This document shows positions 43,151 through 51,930 of a stretch of DNA of 64,000 bases, piece by piece; position 1 is the stretch's first letter; every line of letters begins with the position of its first letter. This DNA is from Clostridiales bacterium. GTDB lineage: Bacteria > Bacillota > Clostridia > Christensenellales > QALW01. The translations under genes and the position numbers were made by a program. The notes beneath the pieces are model-generated. The model saw nothing but the letters and a program-made list of their open reading frames with translations, was not told the DNA's origin and did not search any database. Where the stretch lies: NCBI GenBank assembly GCA_015069575.1, contig SVIH01000008.1, positions 1 through 64,000 of the forward strand, read 5' to 3'.

Positions 43151-44809
43151 ATGTCTTATTTTGACCATTTTGAATTTCACAAAAACTACAAAAGAAAATA
43201 TCTTGCAAAAGGATCTAACTATATCACATTTAGTGAAGAATGGCGTATACTAAAAACAGAATTACCAATTTCTTTTGCCATTGATGATTTTAATGCTTGT
43301 TTAAATAAATCATTTGGTGTTACCTTAAACGAAAATGGCGAAAAATATATTGATTTTGAAATTGAAAACGGTCTTGAACATAAGTTTAAAATTATAGTTA
43401 CTGAAAATTTTGTTAAGTTCGTTGCTTCTGATTATGCTGGGATTGTTCAAGCAATATATTATGCAGAAGATTTAATGAGGCAGTTTGGTGATGCTTCATT
43501 ACAAATAAAAGAATATTTTATCACTCCTGTTGTTTGGCCAAGATTAGTAACTTCATCATTAGATGGTGGAGTGTATAATAAAGAATATCTTAATGTTATT
43601 TTGCATTATGGATATAATGGTGTTATTTTTTACTATCATGATGAAAATGCTTTAAAAAACGCTAAAGATATGGGGTTAATGGTGTATTATGGCGGTGAAG
43701 ATGATTCTTTTTTAAACTTGTATGATGGGGTTATTATAGAAGATATTCCTCAAAAATTTGAATTAAATGAAAATTTAATATATTCATCATTATATTGGAA
43801 TATTCCTACAAACGAAAAGATTAAATTAATTAAAAGTATGCCTGAAAATTCAAATTTAATTTTGAGCTTTGATAGTGAACAGGTGATTGAAAAAGACGCA
43901 ATAGAATATAAAACTGAATCAGGCGCTCTTGTAATGAATCAACCTTCTGAAGATTTTATTAAATGTTTAGAAGTTGCAAAAGAAAATAATATAAACATTA
44001 TTGCATCAACAAACGGTTGTGGCAGAACAAATGAATTTGGTACGGTTCCGTATATTCCGGCAATGATGCAGTGGTTTATGCGTTCGCAATCCATAAAACA
44101 AATGGGCGTAAAAGCAACAATTGAATCTGAACGATATGGTTTTATTCCTAATATTGTAGCGGAGTTTTCAAAACATCAGTCTTTATTACCTTGCGATGAA
44201 GGTGGTATCTGTATTCAAAAAATTGCATCAATGCATTTTGGGGCTGAAAATGTTGAAAAGGTGATGATGGCGTTTAAAAAAATTACAGATGGCGTTAATT
44301 GGCTTGTATTCAACGATGCGGACAAGCAAGGTCCGTTGCAGTTTGGCCCTGCATATCCATTGATTAACGGTAATTTATATGAATATGATTTTGATAAAAA
44401 CGATTCAGCATTAGAAACAGATATTAATATGAAGGCTTGTGATGCATTAAATAAGGCTTCATTAATATTAAGCCATATTGAAAATGACGAGGCAAAAGAG
44501 TTATCATATATTTTAAGTTTTGCAGTTAATACAATTGTTACTTGTGCAAATGCTAAACGCTGGTATAGGCGTATTTGCGCAATAGAAAAAACCGACGCGG
44601 ACTATAAAAAGAATTTTTTATACACACAAATGGTGAAAATAGGTGAACAGGAACTTAAAAACGCTTATGAAACTATTGAGTTACTTATAAATGCACCATA
44701 TTTAGCCCAAAATAATTTTGAACCTCTTTGCACTGCTCAAGCAATAGAAACAAAAACAAAATTAACGCAAAAAGCACTAAATGAAATTAAGAAAAAAATA
44801 AATTATTAG
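43151..44809 (+). CDS. Glycoside-hydrolase-like protein (GH20-type N-terminal fold), catalytic role unclear
   Basis: The start is ATG 43151 after AGGGG; a TTG upstream is rejected. The 552-residue protein has no signal peptide. Residues about 20-125 fit the zincin-like beta-N-terminal domain of GH20 enzymes, followed by a TIM-barrel-like region starting WPRLVTSSLDGGVYN. I do not see the GGDE motif of true GH20 hexosaminidases, and the C-terminal part (NDADKQGPLQFGPAYPL) resembles glycoside-hydrolase relatives of unclear activity. It may act on amino-sugar oligosaccharides inside the cell, but this is inference. It is transcribed alone. Confidence 0.5.
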   Translation: MSYFDHFEFHKNYKRKYLAKGSNYITFSEEWRILKTELPISFAIDDFNACLNKSFGVTLNENGEKYIDFEIENGLEHKFKIIVTENFVKFVASDYAGIVQAIYYAEDLMRQFGDASLQIKEYFITPVVWPRLVTSSLDGGVYNKEYLNVILHYGYNGVIFYYHDENALKNAKDMGLMVYYGGEDDSFLNLYDGVIIEDIPQKFELNENLIYSSLYWNIPTNEKIKLIKSMPENSNLILSFDSEQVIEKDAIEYKTESGALVMNQPSEDFIKCLEVAKENNINIIASTNGCGRTNEFGTVPYIPAMMQWFMRSQSIKQMGVKATIESERYGFIPNIVAEFSKHQSLLPCDEGGICIQKIASMHFGAENVEKVMMAFKKITDGVNWLVFNDADKQGPLQFGPAYPLINGNLYEYDFDKNDSALETDINMKACDALNKASLILSHIENDEAKELSYILSFAVNTIVTCANAKRWYRRICAIEKTDADYKKNFLYTQMVKIGEQELKNAYETIELLINAPYLAQNNFEPLCTAQAIETKTKLTQKALNEIKKKINY

Positions 44810-44866
44810 TAGTGTTTTTTTACAAAATGTGATACAATATTTTCAAATAACATTGGAGGCATCGCT

Positions 44867-45595
44867 ATGCTGGAATTACAACACATTTCATACACAGTAA
44901 AAGATGAAAATAATAATGATAAACACATATTAAAAGATATTTCTGTAAAAATAAATGATAGATTTGTTGCAGTTACAGGACCAAATGGTGGCGGAAAAAG
45001 TACACTTGCAAAAATTATCTCAGGTATATATACGCCAACAAGCGGAAGAATCATTCTTGACGGTGAAGATATTACAGATTTATCCATAACCGAAAGGGCT
45101 AAAAAAGGCATCAGTTTTGCGTTTCAACAGCCTGTAAGATTTAAAGGTATAACCGTAAAAGACCTTATTTGCTTATCTGCAGGAAAAAATCTTAAAATTA
45201 ACGAGGCTTGTGAATATCTTTCAGAAGTAGGGCTTTGTGCAAGAGATTATATTAAACGTGAAGTAAATGCTTCGCTATCAGGCGGTGAACTTAAGCGAAT
45301 TGAAATTGCAATGATTATTGCTCGTGGTACAAAATTTTCAGTTTTTGATGAACCTGAAGCAGGTATTGATCTTTGGTCATTTAATAATCTTATTCAAGTT
45401 TTTGAAAATATGCATAAAAAGATCAACGGTACAATTTTGATAATTTCACATCAGGAAAGAATTCTTGATATTGCTGATAAAATCTTAGTTGTTGCCGATG
45501 GCAGAGTTGCCGATTTTGGTCATAAAAAGGATATTTTGCCAGGGTTATTAGGTGGAAAACAGATTGCCTGTAAAACACTTATTGATAAACTTTAA
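44867..45595 (+). CDS. sufC: Fe-S cluster assembly ATPase SufC
   Basis: The 242-residue ABC ATPase has Walker A (GPNGGGKST), signature LSGGELKRIEIAM and Walker B (FSVFDEPEAGIDLWS). The DEPEAGID motif is typical of SufC, which drives the SufB scaffold. It lies 16 bases before a SufB-like gene; no SufS, SufU or second SufB/D gene is attached, so this is a two-gene minimal system. GGAGG precedes the start. Confidence 0.93.
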   Translation: MLELQHISYTVKDENNNDKHILKDISVKINDRFVAVTGPNGGGKSTLAKIISGIYTPTSGRIILDGEDITDLSITERAKKGISFAFQQPVRFKGITVKDLICLSAGKNLKINEACEYLSEVGLCARDYIKREVNASLSGGELKRIEIAMIIARGTKFSVFDEPEAGIDLWSFNNLIQVFENMHKKINGTILIISHQERILDIADKILVVADGRVADFGHKKDILPGLLGGKQIACKTLIDKL

Positions 45596-45611
45596 AAGGG
45601 GGGCTTTGATA

Positions 45612-46529
45612 ATGAATCAAATACAAAAAGATTTACTTGAACAAATTGCAGGCATTCACGAAGTTCCTCAAGGTGCATATAACTTCAGAATGAATGGCGA
45701 AGGCGCAGGAAGAAATACTACTGAAAATATTGATATTGTAACAAAAACGGATAAACCGGGTATTGATATTATTATTAAACCAAATACTAAAAATGAAAGT
45801 GTTCATATACCTGTTATCTTAAGTCAGACAGGTTTAACAGACCTTGTTTATAACGATTTTTATATTGGCGATAATGCTGATGTTACTATCGTTGCAGGAT
45901 GCGGTATTCATAATGGCGGTGATGAAAAAAGTCAGCATGATGGTATTCACTCATTCCATATTGGTAAAAATGCCAGAATAAGATATATTGAAAAACACTA
46001 TGGTGAAGGTGATGGCAACGGTGAAAATGTTATGAATCCTACCACCATAATTGAAATTGATCAAAAAGGCTATATGGAAATGGAAACCGTGCAAATCAAA
46101 GGTATTTCATCAACAAAACGCGATACAATTGCCAAACTTGGCGAAGGCGCAACATTAATTGTTAAAGAAAAACTTATGACACATGGAAATCAATATGCTG
46201 AAACCAATTTCAATGTTGATCTAAATGGTGCGGATTCTTCAACACATGTTATTTCGCGTGCAGTTGCTAAGGATGATTCTAAACAACTTTTTGTTTCGAA
46301 GATTAATGGTAATAATCGCTGTAATGGCCATACTGAGTGCGATGCAATTATTATGGATAATGCTGTTGTACAAGCAATTCCTGAAATTACCGCTGCAAAT
46401 GTTGATGCAAGCCTTATTCACGAGGCAGCTATCGGTAAAATTGCAGGTGAACAAATTATAAAACTTATGACACTTGGCTTAAGCGAAAAGGAAGCTGAAG
46501 AACAAATTGTAAGTGGATTCTTAAAATAA
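45612..46529 (+). CDS. Short SufB/SufD-family scaffold protein
   Basis: The start is ATG 45612 after AGGGGGG. The 305-residue protein has the SufB/SufD beta-helix core (about 60-285), including SQHDGIHSFHIGKNARIRYI and the C-terminal HEAAIGKIAGEQIIKLMTLG of the family. It is much shorter than SufB (about 470) and fits the minimal SufBC (SMS-like) two-gene systems found in anaerobes. It would be the scaffold for Fe-S cluster assembly, with SufC as ATPase; sulfur would come from desulfurases encoded elsewhere. Confidence 0.88.
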   Translation: MNQIQKDLLEQIAGIHEVPQGAYNFRMNGEGAGRNTTENIDIVTKTDKPGIDIIIKPNTKNESVHIPVILSQTGLTDLVYNDFYIGDNADVTIVAGCGIHNGGDEKSQHDGIHSFHIGKNARIRYIEKHYGEGDGNGENVMNPTTIIEIDQKGYMEMETVQIKGISSTKRDTIAKLGEGATLIVKEKLMTHGNQYAETNFNVDLNGADSSTHVISRAVAKDDSKQLFVSKINGNNRCNGHTECDAIIMDNAVVQAIPEITAANVDASLIHEAAIGKIAGEQIIKLMTLGLSEKEAEEQIVSGFLK

Positions 46530-46535
46530 AAAACT

Positions 46536-46573
46536 AAATTGGCTTTTTGTTAAAAATAAGCCAATTTTTTTTA
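46536..46573 (+). terminator. Terminator of the suf genes
   Basis: AAATTGGCTT / AAGCCAATTT form a ten-pair stem followed by T-rich sequence. Confidence 0.85.
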
Positions 46574-46590
46574 TATTTATTCAAAAGTAT

Positions 46591-46619
46591 TTGACTAACT
46601 ATTTTCAGAGTATTATAAT
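46591..46619 (+). promoter_or_regulatory. SigA promoter of the aromatic amino acid operon
   Basis: TTGACT (46591-46596), a 17-base spacer and TATAAT (46614-46619) lie 37 bases before the aroF start. The leader is too short for a T-box or attenuator. Confidence 0.82.
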
Positions 46620-46655
46620 AATTTTATTAATTTTATTTATAAGAAGGTACAAAAA

Positions 46656-47657
46656 ATGATTGCTGTAATTAAGCAAGGAACAGAACAAAAACAACTTGAT
46701 AATCTTATTCAGTGGTTAAATACTCAGGGTGTTTCCACACATATTTCTAACGGCGAATATTCAACAGTTTTAGGGCTTATCGGCGATACTTCAAAAATCG
46801 ATATTGAATTACTTGAAAACCTTGAGATTATTGAAACCGTTAAGCGCATAAGTGAGCCTTTTAAAAGTGCAAACAGAAAGTTTCACCCTGATGATACAAT
46901 AATAGATGTTAATGGATTTAAAATTGGTGGCGGAAATTTTGCTTATATTGCAGGTCCTTGTTCAGTTGAATCTGAAGAACAGATTTTAGAAGTAGCATTA
47001 AGGGTAAAAAAAGCAGGTGCAACTTTTTTAAGGGGCGGTGCATTTAAACCAAGAACATCACCTTATGATTTCCAAGGCTTGCAGGCAACAGGTCTTGAAT
47101 TACTTAAATATGCAAAAAAAGTTACAGGTATGCCTATTGTTACGGAAATTATGAGCACAAAACATCTTCCGTTATTTGAAGATGTTGACATTATTCAGGT
47201 TGGCGCAAGAAATATGCAGAACTTTGAACTTTTAAAAGAGCTTGGCAAAACAAATAAGCCTATTCTTTTAAAAAGAGGCCTTGCAAATAACCTTAAAGAA
47301 CTTTTGATGAGCGCCGAATATATTATGGCAGGTGGTAACGAAAAGATTATTCTTTGCGAAAGGGGTATCCGTACCTTTGAAACCTATACCCGTAATACTC
47401 TGGATGTTTCTGCCGTTCCAATGCTTCATGAACTTACACACCTTCCTGTTGTGGTTGACCCAAGCCACGCAAGCGGTTTAGCACGCCTTGTTAAACCAAT
47501 GGCTATGTCTGCCGCTGCTGCAGGTTGCGATGGACTTATGATTGAAGTTCATAATAATCCACAAAAAGCACTTTGTGATGGCGCACAATCACTTACTCCT
47601 GATCAGTTTGATGATGTTACAAATGCAGTTAATAAGGTTCGTGAGGCAATAAAATGA
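46656..47657 (+). CDS. aroF: 3-Deoxy-7-phosphoheptulonate synthase (DAHP synthase)
   Basis: The 333-residue protein has a small N-terminal ferredoxin-like regulatory domain (about 1-75) and the DAHP synthase barrel with the motifs [22 protein letters not shown], and the metal ligands in VDPSHASG. It makes the first step of the shikimate pathway from phosphoenolpyruvate and erythrose 4-phosphate. This AroF/G type I-beta form with an N-terminal domain is common in Gram-positives. It overlaps tyrA by four bases. Confidence 0.95.
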   Translation: MIAVIKQGTEQKQLDNLIQWLNTQGVSTHISNGEYSTVLGLIGDTSKIDIELLENLEIIETVKRISEPFKSANRKFHPDDTIIDVNGFKIGGGNFAYIAGPCSVESEEQILEVALRVKKAGATFLRGGAFKPRTSPYDFQGLQATGLELLKYAKKVTGMPIVTEIMSTKHLPLFEDVDIIQVGARNMQNFELLKELGKTNKPILLKRGLANNLKELLMSAEYIMAGGNEKIILCERGIRTFETYTRNTLDVSAVPMLHELTHLPVVVDPSHASGLARLVKPMAMSAAAAGCDGLMIEVHNNPQKALCDGAQSLTPDQFDDVTNAVNKVREAIK

Positions 47658-48487
47658 TCATAGGCATTGTTGGTTTAGGTCTTATTGGCGGATCGTTTTT
47701 AAAAGCAATTAAAAACTTTACGCATAATACAGTATTTGCATTTGATATAAAAAATGAAACTGTTGAATTTGCAAAATGTATGAATCTTGTTGATGAAACA
47801 CTTGATAATAAAAATGTTTCATTGTGCGATTATATTTTAATTTCAACTTATCCTAAAAGCGCAGTTGAATGGCTTAATGAAAATAAGAACCGCATAAAAA
47901 AAGAAGCAGTTGTAATTGATTGCTGCGGTATTAAACGATCCGTTTGTGAAAAGTGTTTTGATATTGCTTCTAAAAACGGCTTTACCTTTATTGGCGGTCA
48001 TCCAATGGCTGGATATCAGAAATCAGGTTTTAAATATTCTAAAGAAACATTGTTTAAAGGTGCAACAATGATTCTTGTGCCTAAGGATACAAAAAATATT
48101 GAATTACTTGCAAATGTTACTGCATTTTTTAAGAATTTAGGTTTTTCTTCTGTTACAGTAACAGATGCTTTAACTCACGATAAAAACATTGCTTTTACAT
48201 CACAACTTGCCCACGTTGTTTCAAACGCGTACGTTAAAAGCCCAAGGGCGATGGTTCATAAAGGTTTTTCTGCAGGCAGTTACAAGGATTTAACAAGGGT
48301 AGCATATCTTAATGAAGATATGTGGACAGAACTTTTTTTAGATAACAAGGACTTTTTAAAAGAAGAAATTGACTGTATTATCGATGAACTAAAAAAATAC
48401 AGCGATGCCCTTAATAATAACGATGAAACTATGCTTAAAGCATTGTTAAAAGAGGGCAAGGATAGGAAGGAACTTATTGATAAATGA
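47654..48487 (+). CDS. tyrA: Prephenate dehydrogenase
   Basis: The 277-residue protein has an N-terminal Rossmann fold (GIVGLGLIGGSFLKAI) and the catalytic GGHPMAGYQKSG region. It makes 4-hydroxyphenylpyruvate from prephenate for tyrosine. No ACT domain is present at the C-terminus, so it may lack tyrosine feedback. Coupled with aroF and aroB by 4-base overlaps. Confidence 0.94.
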   Translation: MIIGIVGLGLIGGSFLKAIKNFTHNTVFAFDIKNETVEFAKCMNLVDETLDNKNVSLCDYILISTYPKSAVEWLNENKNRIKKEAVVIDCCGIKRSVCEKCFDIASKNGFTFIGGHPMAGYQKSGFKYSKETLFKGATMILVPKDTKNIELLANVTAFFKNLGFSSVTVTDALTHDKNIAFTSQLAHVVSNAYVKSPRAMVHKGFSAGSYKDLTRVAYLNEDMWTELFLDNKDFLKEEIDCIIDELKKYSDALNNNDETMLKALLKEGKDRKELIDK

Positions 48488-49533
48488 AAACGGTTACCGT
48501 AAATGCAACAACAGAATATGATGTTCTTATTGATAGTGGAATACTAGATGATGTAGGTAAGATTGTAAAAGAAAAGTTTGGCTTAAACAAAATATGCATT
48601 ATTACTGATGATGTTGTTGATGGTTTATATGGTGAGAGAGCAGTAAATAGTTTTAAAAAACAAGATTTTAATGTTGAAAAAATTTTAATTCAGCACGGTG
48701 AACAAAGCAAAAATACAGAAAATCTTATTGATATTGTTAGAAAACTGGCTAAAATGCACTTTACAAGAAACGATATGTTAGTAGCATTAGGCGGCGGAGT
48801 TGTAGGAGATCTTTGCGGATTTTGCGCAGCAACATATATGCGTGGTATTCGATTTATTCAAATGCCAACAACGCTTTTAGCAGCAGTTGATTCATCTGTA
48901 GGTGGAAAGTGTGCTGTTGACCTTCCTGAAGGGAAAAACCTTTTTGGTGTATTCTGGCAACCATCGCTTGTAATATGTGATACAGATACACTTAATACAC
49001 TAACAAAAGAAATTTATGCAGATGGTTGTGCCGAAATTATTAAATACGGTATGATTTACGATAAAAACTTATTTGAAATGGTTAAATCGGGAGCCTTTGA
49101 TCATAGTGAGGTTATTGCCCGTTGTGTTCAGATTAAACGCGATATTGTAAATCAGGATGAATTTGATACAGGGCTTCGTCAGATTTTAAATTTTGGTCAT
49201 ACCTTTGGTCATGGCATTGAAATTTTAAGTGATTTTAAAGTTTCTCATGGTATGGGTGTTGCTATTGGAATGTCAATTATTACAAATGCACTAAAAAATG
49301 CAGGGTTAATTGATGAATCAGTTTATAATGAACTTGTAGATACGTTAAAAAACAATAATTTACCCACAAATTATTCCTGCTCACCAAGTGAACTTTTTGA
49401 AAAAGTGATTGTTGATAAAAAACGAGTAGGCGAATGTATAAATGTTATTCTTGTTAAAGCAATCGGACAATCAGAAATATGTAAAATGGAACTTGATAAA
49501 GTAAATGAACTTATCAAAATTGGTATGAACTAA
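48484..49533 (+). CDS. aroB: 3-Dehydroquinate synthase
   Basis: The 349-residue protein has the NAD and metal motifs of AroB: ALGGGVVGDLCGFCAATYMR, PTTLLAAVDSSVGGK and the zinc ligands in NFGHTFGHGIE. It closes the ring of DAHP to dehydroquinate in the second shikimate step. Its stop shares a base with the aroA start. Confidence 0.97.
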   Translation: MKTVTVNATTEYDVLIDSGILDDVGKIVKEKFGLNKICIITDDVVDGLYGERAVNSFKKQDFNVEKILIQHGEQSKNTENLIDIVRKLAKMHFTRNDMLVALGGGVVGDLCGFCAATYMRGIRFIQMPTTLLAAVDSSVGGKCAVDLPEGKNLFGVFWQPSLVICDTDTLNTLTKEIYADGCAEIIKYGMIYDKNLFEMVKSGAFDHSEVIARCVQIKRDIVNQDEFDTGLRQILNFGHTFGHGIEILSDFKVSHGMGVAIGMSIITNALKNAGLIDESVYNELVDTLKNNNLPTNYSCSPSELFEKVIVDKKRVGECINVILVKAIGQSEICKMELDKVNELIKIGMN

Positions 49534-50786
49534 TGCAAACTATAGTATCTTGTGGTAAAAGATGGGGCACAGTTAAGGCTATTGCATCAAAATCACATAT
49601 TCATCGCCTTTTAATATGTGCGGCATTATCTGATAAAAAAACCGTTATAAAAGATGTAACTTTTTCAGCCGATATTATGGCAACGGTAAGTTGTTTGAAC
49701 GGTTATATTGCAGATGTTTTTGTTGATTACGATACAATAACTGTTCAGCCATATAAAAAAGCGGCAGCAGATTGTGTGCTTAATTTAAATGAAAGCGGTT
49801 CAACTTATAGATTTTTAGTGCCTGTTGCCTGTGCGTTAGGTGAGCAAGTAAGTTTTACAGGCAGTGAACGATTAAGCCACCGCCCGCTTTCTCCGTTATA
49901 TGATTTGTTAAAAAAACATGGATGTACTTTATCCGAAGAGGGCGTTTTCCCGTTAATTTGTTCAAGAAAACTTGAACCGGGTGAATTTGTTGTTCCAGGT
50001 GATGTTAGTTCACAGTTTATAAGTGGACTTCTGTTTGCTTTACCACTTTTAGATGGCGACAGCGTTATTCATATAACAGGAAAAATGGAATCATATCCAT
50101 ATATAAAAATGACAATAGATGTGCTTAAAACCTTTAATATAACTGTTGAACAGGACGAACAATCTTTTTATATCTCAGGTAATCAGCAGTATATCAGCCC
50201 CAAAGAAGTTGTTGCAGAAGGTGATTGGTCAAATGCCGCATTCTTTATTGGTTTAGGCGCTATGAGTGAAAAAGGTATACAAGTAGAAAATGTAAACCCA
50301 AATTCGCTTCAAGGTGATAAACAGATAGTTGATATTGTTAAGTGGATGGGGGCAAACATTGAACAAACCGAAACAAGTATTTTTGTTTCAGGTGAAAAAC
50401 TTACAGGTGCAAGAATAGATGCATCGCACATTCCTGATCTTGTTCCTATTCTTGCAGTTCTTGGTTGTGCAGCAAAAGGTGAAACGGTTATTTATAATGC
50501 GTCGCGTTTAAGATTAAAGGAAAGCGATAGAATAGAAAGTATTTTTAATATGCTAAAAAATCTTGGTGCAGATATTAAAAAAACTGACGATGGCTTTATT
50601 ATCAACGGAACAGGCAATCTTAAAAGCGGAACAGTAGATGGCGCAAACGACCATCGTATAGTTATGGCAAGTGCATGCGCAAGTTCAATAACCGATGGAA
50701 ATGTAACTATTAACGGCTCTCATGCGGTACACAAATCGTACCCGACATTCTTTGAGGACCTTTCTAAACTTAATTCGGAGAAATAA
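49533..50786 (+). CDS. aroA: 5-Enolpyruvylshikimate-3-phosphate synthase
   Basis: The 417-residue protein has the EPSP synthase signature (KSHIHRLLICAALS near the N-terminus, LNESGSTYRFLVPVA, and RLRLKESDRIES). It transfers enolpyruvate to shikimate 3-phosphate. It lies between aroB and pheA. The next gene starts two bases after its stop. Confidence 0.96.
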   Translation: MQTIVSCGKRWGTVKAIASKSHIHRLLICAALSDKKTVIKDVTFSADIMATVSCLNGYIADVFVDYDTITVQPYKKAAADCVLNLNESGSTYRFLVPVACALGEQVSFTGSERLSHRPLSPLYDLLKKHGCTLSEEGVFPLICSRKLEPGEFVVPGDVSSQFISGLLFALPLLDGDSVIHITGKMESYPYIKMTIDVLKTFNITVEQDEQSFYISGNQQYISPKEVVAEGDWSNAAFFIGLGAMSEKGIQVENVNPNSLQGDKQIVDIVKWMGANIEQTETSIFVSGEKLTGARIDASHIPDLVPILAVLGCAAKGETVIYNASRLRLKESDRIESIFNMLKNLGADIKKTDDGFIINGTGNLKSGTVDGANDHRIVMASACASSITDGNVTINGSHAVHKSYPTFFEDLSKLNSEK

Positions 50787-50787
50787 T

Positions 50788-51930
50788 ATGAAAATAGAAG
50801 ATTTAAGAAATAAAATTGACGCAATTGATGATGAACTTGTTTCTTTGTTAAAAGAAAGACTTTCCGTTGCTTCTGAAATTGCAAAATACAAAATGGAAAA
50901 CGGACTTAACGTGCTTGATAAAACAAGAGAACGCGAACTTATCAACAAGGTTACTGAAAAAGCAGGCACAGAATATGAAAGTGAAACAAGGGCGTTTTTT
51001 AACGACCTTATGGGTATTTCACGGGGCTATCAGAGTAAACTTTTAAAAGAAAAAAGCTCTTACGGTGATAAAATTGATGAAGCGTTAAACCAAACGGAAA
51101 GAACTTTCCCTGAAAGTGCTATGGTAGCTTGTCAGGGCGTTGAAGGTTCATATTCTCAAAAAGCATGTGAAAAGTTATTCCCTAATCCTACAATCGTTTA
51201 TCTTAACACTTGGGAAGGCGTATTTCACGCAGTTAACAGTGGGTTCTGCCGTTATGGCATTCTTCCACTTGAAAATTCAAATGCAGGATCTGTAAATCGT
51301 ATTTATGATCTTCTTGCACAGTTTAATTTTAGTATTGTACGCAGTACAAGAATACATATTAATCACAGCATTTTAGCAAAAAAAGGCGTTAAAATTGAAG
51401 ATATTAAAGATATATATTCACACGAACAGGCAATAAATCAGTGCAGTGATTTCCTTGCAACGCTTAAAGATGTTAATGTTCATGTTTGTGATAATACAGC
51501 TATGGCGGCACAAATGGTTGCAGAATCTGATAGAAATGACGTTGCGGCAATATCGTCTTCATCCTGTGCTGAACTTTATAATCTTGAAGTTATAGGTAAT
51601 AGCGCACAGAATGACGGCAATAACTATACCCGTTTTATCTGTATCAGTAAAAAACTTGAAATTTATCCCGGCGCAAATAAAACAAGTTTAATGATAGTTG
51701 CACCACATAAGCCGGGCGCGCTTTATAGCATCTTATCAAAGTTCAATAGTCTTAATATTAATGTTATTAAGCTTGAAAGCCGACCGATTCCGGGAAGCGA
51801 TTTTGAGTTTATGTTTTATTTTGACATTGACATTTCAGTTTATTCAGATAAATTCCAGGTTGTACTTGCGCAACTTGAAGCTGAAGCTGAGAAATTCCAA
51901 TATTTAGGTAGTTATATTGAGGTAATTTAA
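50788..51930 (+). CDS. pheA: Bifunctional chorismate mutase/prephenate dehydratase
   Basis: The start at ATG 50788 follows CGGAG; the frame is open upstream inside aroA but that is a shadow. The 380-residue protein has an AroQ-type chorismate mutase (about 1-88, starting MKIEDLRNKIDAIDDELV), a prephenate dehydratase domain (GVEGSYSQKACEKLF, CRYGILPLENSNAGSV, NYTRFI) and a C-terminal ACT domain (about 300-380, PHKPGALYSILSKFNSLNIN) for phenylalanine feedback. It makes phenylpyruvate. Confidence 0.95.
   Translation: MKIEDLRNKIDAIDDELVSLLKERLSVASEIAKYKMENGLNVLDKTRERELINKVTEKAGTEYESETRAFFNDLMGISRGYQSKLLKEKSSYGDKIDEALNQTERTFPESAMVACQGVEGSYSQKACEKLFPNPTIVYLNTWEGVFHAVNSGFCRYGILPLENSNAGSVNRIYDLLAQFNFSIVRSTRIHINHSILAKKGVKIEDIKDIYSHEQAINQCSDFLATLKDVNVHVCDNTAMAAQMVAESDRNDVAAISSSSCAELYNLEVIGNSAQNDGNNYTRFICISKKLEIYPGANKTSLMIVAPHKPGALYSILSKFNSLNINVIKLESRPIPGSDFEFMFYFDIDISVYSDKFQVVLAQLEAEAEKFQYLGSYIEVI

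Noticed and set aside
46620-46655. T-box or trp-like leader before the aromatic operon
   Set aside because: Only 36 bases separate the -10 box from the start codon, too short for either.
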